This document shows, piece after piece, positions 61,690 to 64,000 of a stretch of 64,000 bases of DNA. The translations under genes were made by a program, and so were the position numbers. The DNA is from Pedobacter kyungheensis. GTDB taxonomy: Bacteria > Bacteroidota > Bacteroidia > Sphingobacteriales > Sphingobacteriaceae. The DNA lies in NCBI RefSeq assembly GCF_000812965.1, contig NZ_JSYN01000004.1:186001-250000 (forward strand). Direction: 5' to 3'. Position 1 is the stretch's first letter. The number at the start of each line of letters is the position of its first letter. The notes beneath the pieces were generated by a model. The model was not told the origin of the DNA. It worked only from the letters and a program-made list of their open reading frames with translations, and searched no databases.

Positions 61690-61723
61690 GGCATCTTTTA
61701 CGGTGCTACAAATGATTATCGTC

Positions 61724-62287
61724 ATGCTTAACAATATAAAACCGAAAACCGGCCGACTCCTGATCTCAGAACCTTTTATGTCAGATCCTAATTTTAAAAG
61801 ATCAGTTGTGCTGTTAACCGAGCATGGCGAAGAGGGAACGGTGGGCTATATCCTCAATCAGGTAGGAAACTTAATTCTAAATGATGTAATCCAGGATTTA
61901 TGGCAGGCCGATAACCACATTTATTTCGGCGGACCGGTAGCCGCCGATACCTTGCATTTTATACACCGTTGTTACGATAAGCTGCAAAGTGGCGAACCCA
62001 TTGGCGATGGCTTGTATTGGGGTGGTAACTTCGAAACACTTAAAATCCTGATGAATTCTAATGCGATAGATGCAACTGAGATTAAGTTTTTTATGGGCTA
62101 CTCGGGCTGGGGCGTAGGGCAGTTAGACCGGGAAATTGAAGAAAACGCCTGGATGGTAAGCGATATCCCGAATGTAGATCTGATTTTTGGTAATGACGAT
62201 GAAAAACTCTGGCGCGATGTGATTGTGCATTTAGGACCAAAATTTGCCCATGTAAGCAATTTTCCGATTGATCCGAATTTGAATTAA
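61724..62287 (+). CDS. YqgE/AlgH family protein
   Basis: From the ATG at 61724 the protein has 187 residues and begins with KPKTGRLLISEPFM, the family's first motif, followed by GYILNQ, IYFGGPV and YSGWGVGQLDREI. YqgE proteins are common but have no agreed function (often next to ruvX-like genes in Proteobacteria, not so here). Two earlier in-frame starts (61703 GTG, 61712 ATG) are possible, but they add no conserved residues. Confidence 0.9.
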   Translation: MLNNIKPKTGRLLISEPFMSDPNFKRSVVLLTEHGEEGTVGYILNQVGNLILNDVIQDLWQADNHIYFGGPVAADTLHFIHRCYDKLQSGEPIGDGLYWGGNFETLKILMNSNAIDATEIKFFMGYSGWGVGQLDREIEENAWMVSDIPNVDLIFGNDDEKLWRDVIVHLGPKFAHVSNFPIDPNLN

Positions 62288-62493
62288 TCAGTTACCAGTT
62301 TGAAAGTGTGTAAACTTAAAACAGGACTGAAGTATTAATTTTAGTTTCTTTTTAAGCTTGTCACGTTGAGCCTGTCGAAACGCCTCACCTTGTATTTAAG
62401 TAGGTCCTTCGACAAGCTCAGGATGACAATCTTTATTTAGGATTCAGCGCGTTATATTTTCTCATAAATGGCTTTCCTACTCAGGACTAAAGA
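62288..62493. repeat. palindromic element with GTCGAA/TTCGAC arms
   Basis: A large imperfect inverted repeat lies at 62358-62429: TTGTCACGTTGAGCCTGTCGA on the left and TCGACAAGCTCAGGATGACAA on the right, with about 25 bases between. It sits between the convergent yqgE and purE genes. It is unlike the CGTCATT elements in sequence but similar in design. Confidence 0.7.
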
Positions 62494-62994
62494 CTACATA
62501 GAAGCAGCACTCTCCTCAACCTTTTTCCTTAAATCATCTTTGTAAGCCTGCATTTTAACCGTTAAAGATTCATCGGCTGTTGCCAGAATCTGAGCGGCAA
62601 GTAAACCAGCATTTTTAGCTGCATTTAAAGCAACTGTAGCTACCGGAATACCGTTTGGCATTTGCAGGATCGATAAAATACTGTCCCAACCATCAATAGA
62701 GTTCGATGATTTAACCGGTACACCAATAACAGGAAGCGTAGTGATTGAAGCCACCATACCAGGTAAGTGTGCAGCACCGCCTGCACCAGCAATAATTACC
62801 TTTAAGCCTCTGCCTTGTGCTTCTTTGGCATAGTTAAACATGCGTTCAGGCGTTCTGTGAGCCGAAACAACCGTAATTTCGTAACTGATTCCAAATTCTT
62901 TAAGTACATCTGCAGCATCTTGCATAACCGGTAAATCCGATTTGCTACCCATTATTATGCCTACACTGAAGTTTGATGAATTTGTATTGCTCAT
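62494..62994 (-). CDS. purE: 5-(carboxyamino)imidazole ribonucleotide mutase
   Basis: Class I PurE converts N5-CAIR to CAIR in de novo purine synthesis, using the product of PurK. The 166-residue protein has [20 protein letters not shown] (13-32), [11 protein letters not shown] and [15 protein letters not shown], all typical. It starts 29 bases after the purK stop and is co-transcribed with it. Confidence 0.97.
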   Translation of the reverse strand: MSNTNSSNFSVGIIMGSKSDLPVMQDAADVLKEFGISYEITVVSAHRTPERMFNYAKEAQGRGLKVIIAGAGGAAHLPGMVASITTLPVIGVPVKSSNSIDGWDSILSILQMPNGIPVATVALNAAKNAGLLAAQILATADESLTVKMQAYKDDLRKKVEESAASM

Positions 62995-63023
62995 GATATA
63001 TTTTTTAAATTTTATGGTAAGGG

Positions 63024-64000
63024 TTATGCAATTACACGTAATGTTTTTTGTACAAAACGGGCTTTTTCTATTGCTTTGTCTCTGTCGATATCGACAATGG
63101 TAGCGTGGCCCATTTTACGGAAAGGTTTGGTGTATTTCTTGCCATATAAGTGTACATAAACACCATCAATGGCTAATATTTTTTCTAAATTTTCGTATTT
63201 CGCTACGCCTTCATAACCTTTTTCGCCCAAAAGGTTAATCATAATTGCATTGGTTATGCTGCTGGTATCGCCTAATGGCAGGTTATAAATAGAGCGTAAA
63301 TGTTGCTCAAACTGCGAAACGTAATTGCCTTCAATGGTTTGGTGACCGCTGTTGTGTGGGCGCGGAGCTACTTCGTTTACCAATAATTCACCATCCTTAC
63401 ACACAAACATTTCTACCGCTAAAATACCGGTAATGTTCATAGCCGAAGCTACATTTTTGGCAATGTTTTCGGCTTTTTGTTGCAAACTTTCGGCAAAAGT
63501 TGAAGGAGAAATCAAGAACTCAACAAGATTGGCTTCCGGGTTAAACTCCATTTCCACCATCGGAAAAGTTTTCATATCACCGTTGGCATTGCGGGCCACA
63601 ATTACAGCTACTTCTTTTTCAAAATCAACCAGTTTTTCGATAATACAAGGCGCATCAAAAGCTTTATCTAAATCAGCCACACTGTTTATTTTCATTACGC
63701 CTTTTCCGTCGTAACCATCTTTTCTCAGTTTTAAGATATATGGGAACTGGAACTGGCTGTTCTCCATATCTTCTTTCGTATTTACAATCTGAAAGGGCGA
63801 AGTAGGAATATCGTTTTCTTTAAAAAACTGTTTTTGCACGCCTTTGTCCTGTATTAAGCGGATTACCCGCGATTGTGGAAATACTTTTTTACCTTCTTTT
63901 TCCAGTTGCTCCAATGCATCGATATTTACTTTTTCAATTTCGATGGTAATGATATCTGCTTTTTTACCGAAGTTATAAACGGTATCAAAATCGGTGATTG
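63024..64000 (-). CDS. purK: 5-(carboxyamino)imidazole ribonucleotide synthase, 5' end cut by window
   Basis: PurK makes N5-CAIR from AIR, ATP and bicarbonate. About 325 codons are visible, running from the right edge to the stop at 63024. The frame stays open to the edge ([19 protein letters not shown] upstream of the ATG at 63914), so the true start lies outside. ATP-grasp features: [17 protein letters not shown], the [17 protein letters not shown] strand and [16 protein letters not shown] metal loop. Only the N-terminal NAD-like domain start is missing. Confidence 0.96.
   Translation of the reverse strand, partial: ITDFDTVYNFGKKADIITIEIEKVNIDALEQLEKEGKKVFPQSRVIRLIQDKGVQKQFFKENDIPTSPFQIVNTKEDMENSQFQFPYILKLRKDGYDGKGVMKINSVADLDKAFDAPCIIEKLVDFEKEVAVIVARNANGDMKTFPMVEMEFNPEANLVEFLISPSTFAESLQQKAENIAKNVASAMNITGILAVEMFVCKDGELLVNEVAPRPHNSGHQTIEGNYVSQFEQHLRSIYNLPLGDTSSITNAIMINLLGEKGYEGVAKYENLEKILAIDGVYVHLYGKKYTKPFRKMGHATIVDIDRDKAIEKARFVQKTLRVIA

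Noticed and set aside
1..64000. tRNA or rRNA genes
   Set aside because: No T-loop GTTCRANTC with matching stems or rRNA-like stretch was found; stray GGTTCGAAT strings lie inside coding genes.

Overview
The window reads as chromosomal DNA of a Bacteroidota bacterium, most likely Sphingobacteriaceae and close to Pedobacter. The evidence is a SusC/SusD pair, GLPGLI and DUF3857 secreted proteins, large outer-membrane beta-barrel receptors, AT-rich intergenic DNA, few Shine-Dalgarno sites, and many copies of the Bacteroidota -7 promoter box TAnnTTTG just upstream of start codons. The genus is an inference from gene content; no 16S or other marker RNA is present. I see no tRNA, rRNA, CRISPR array, phage or complete insertion sequence.

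Layout. 1-6.6 kb: the left-truncated pyrG, a secreted GLPGLI protein with its outer-membrane receptor, a DinB-like protein, a lipoprotein and a small barrel. 6.7-16.5 kb: housekeeping genes, with a MarR-GNAT fusion, kdsB, DUF5808, deoxynucleoside kinase, trpS, plsC, gatC, an ABC ATPase, a cobalamin adenosyltransferase, DUF2795, a 96-bp tandem palindromic repeat, an lmo0937-type miniprotein, ispD and queA. 16.6-25 kb: an ABC permease, aspartate aminotransferase, a CDF metal exporter, NUDIX, bioA, an ArsR-SRPBCC operon with two operators in its promoter, MmcQ/YjbR and a DnaQ/GIY-YIG fusion. 25-29 kb: a signalling cluster (barrel, receiver, LytTR regulator, LytS-type kinase, second LytTR regulator).

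29.3-32 kb holds a CarH-like B12 photoreceptor regulator followed in overlapping order by phytoene synthase (crtB) and isopentenyl-diphosphate isomerase (idi). This is a compact light- and B12-controlled isoprenoid module that lacks crtI locally. 32.4-36.4 kb: a miniprotein, a HipA-like kinase overlapping a DUF3037 gene, a Upf1-like SF1 helicase and a lone receiver. 36.4-50.3 kb: topB, a 42-bp tandem repeat, an L,D-transpeptidase, two DUF3857/transglutaminase proteins (only one keeps the catalytic Cys), an ExoX-like exonuclease, an M1 peptidase, a VapBC-like pair and queG. 50.3-64 kb: a GNAT-nitrilase fusion, a cluster of CGTCATT palindromic repeats, ruvB, 3-hydroxyacyl-CoA dehydrogenase, a SusC-SusD-DUF1735 operon, pdxH, yqgE, purE and the right-truncated purK.

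The strongest unexplained signals are: (1) the HipA-like/DUF3037 overlapping pair; (2) the CarH-crtB-idi module; (3) several intergenic repeat families (CCCGC/GCGGG palindromes, CGTCATT palindromes and near-heptameric 'word' strings), one of which forms the N-terminus of BioA; (4) a strong intrinsic terminator buried inside the coding sequence of a convergent gene; (5) -7 boxes so close to start codons that seven mRNAs should be leaderless or nearly so. All function calls rest on reading motifs by eye; no database search was run.
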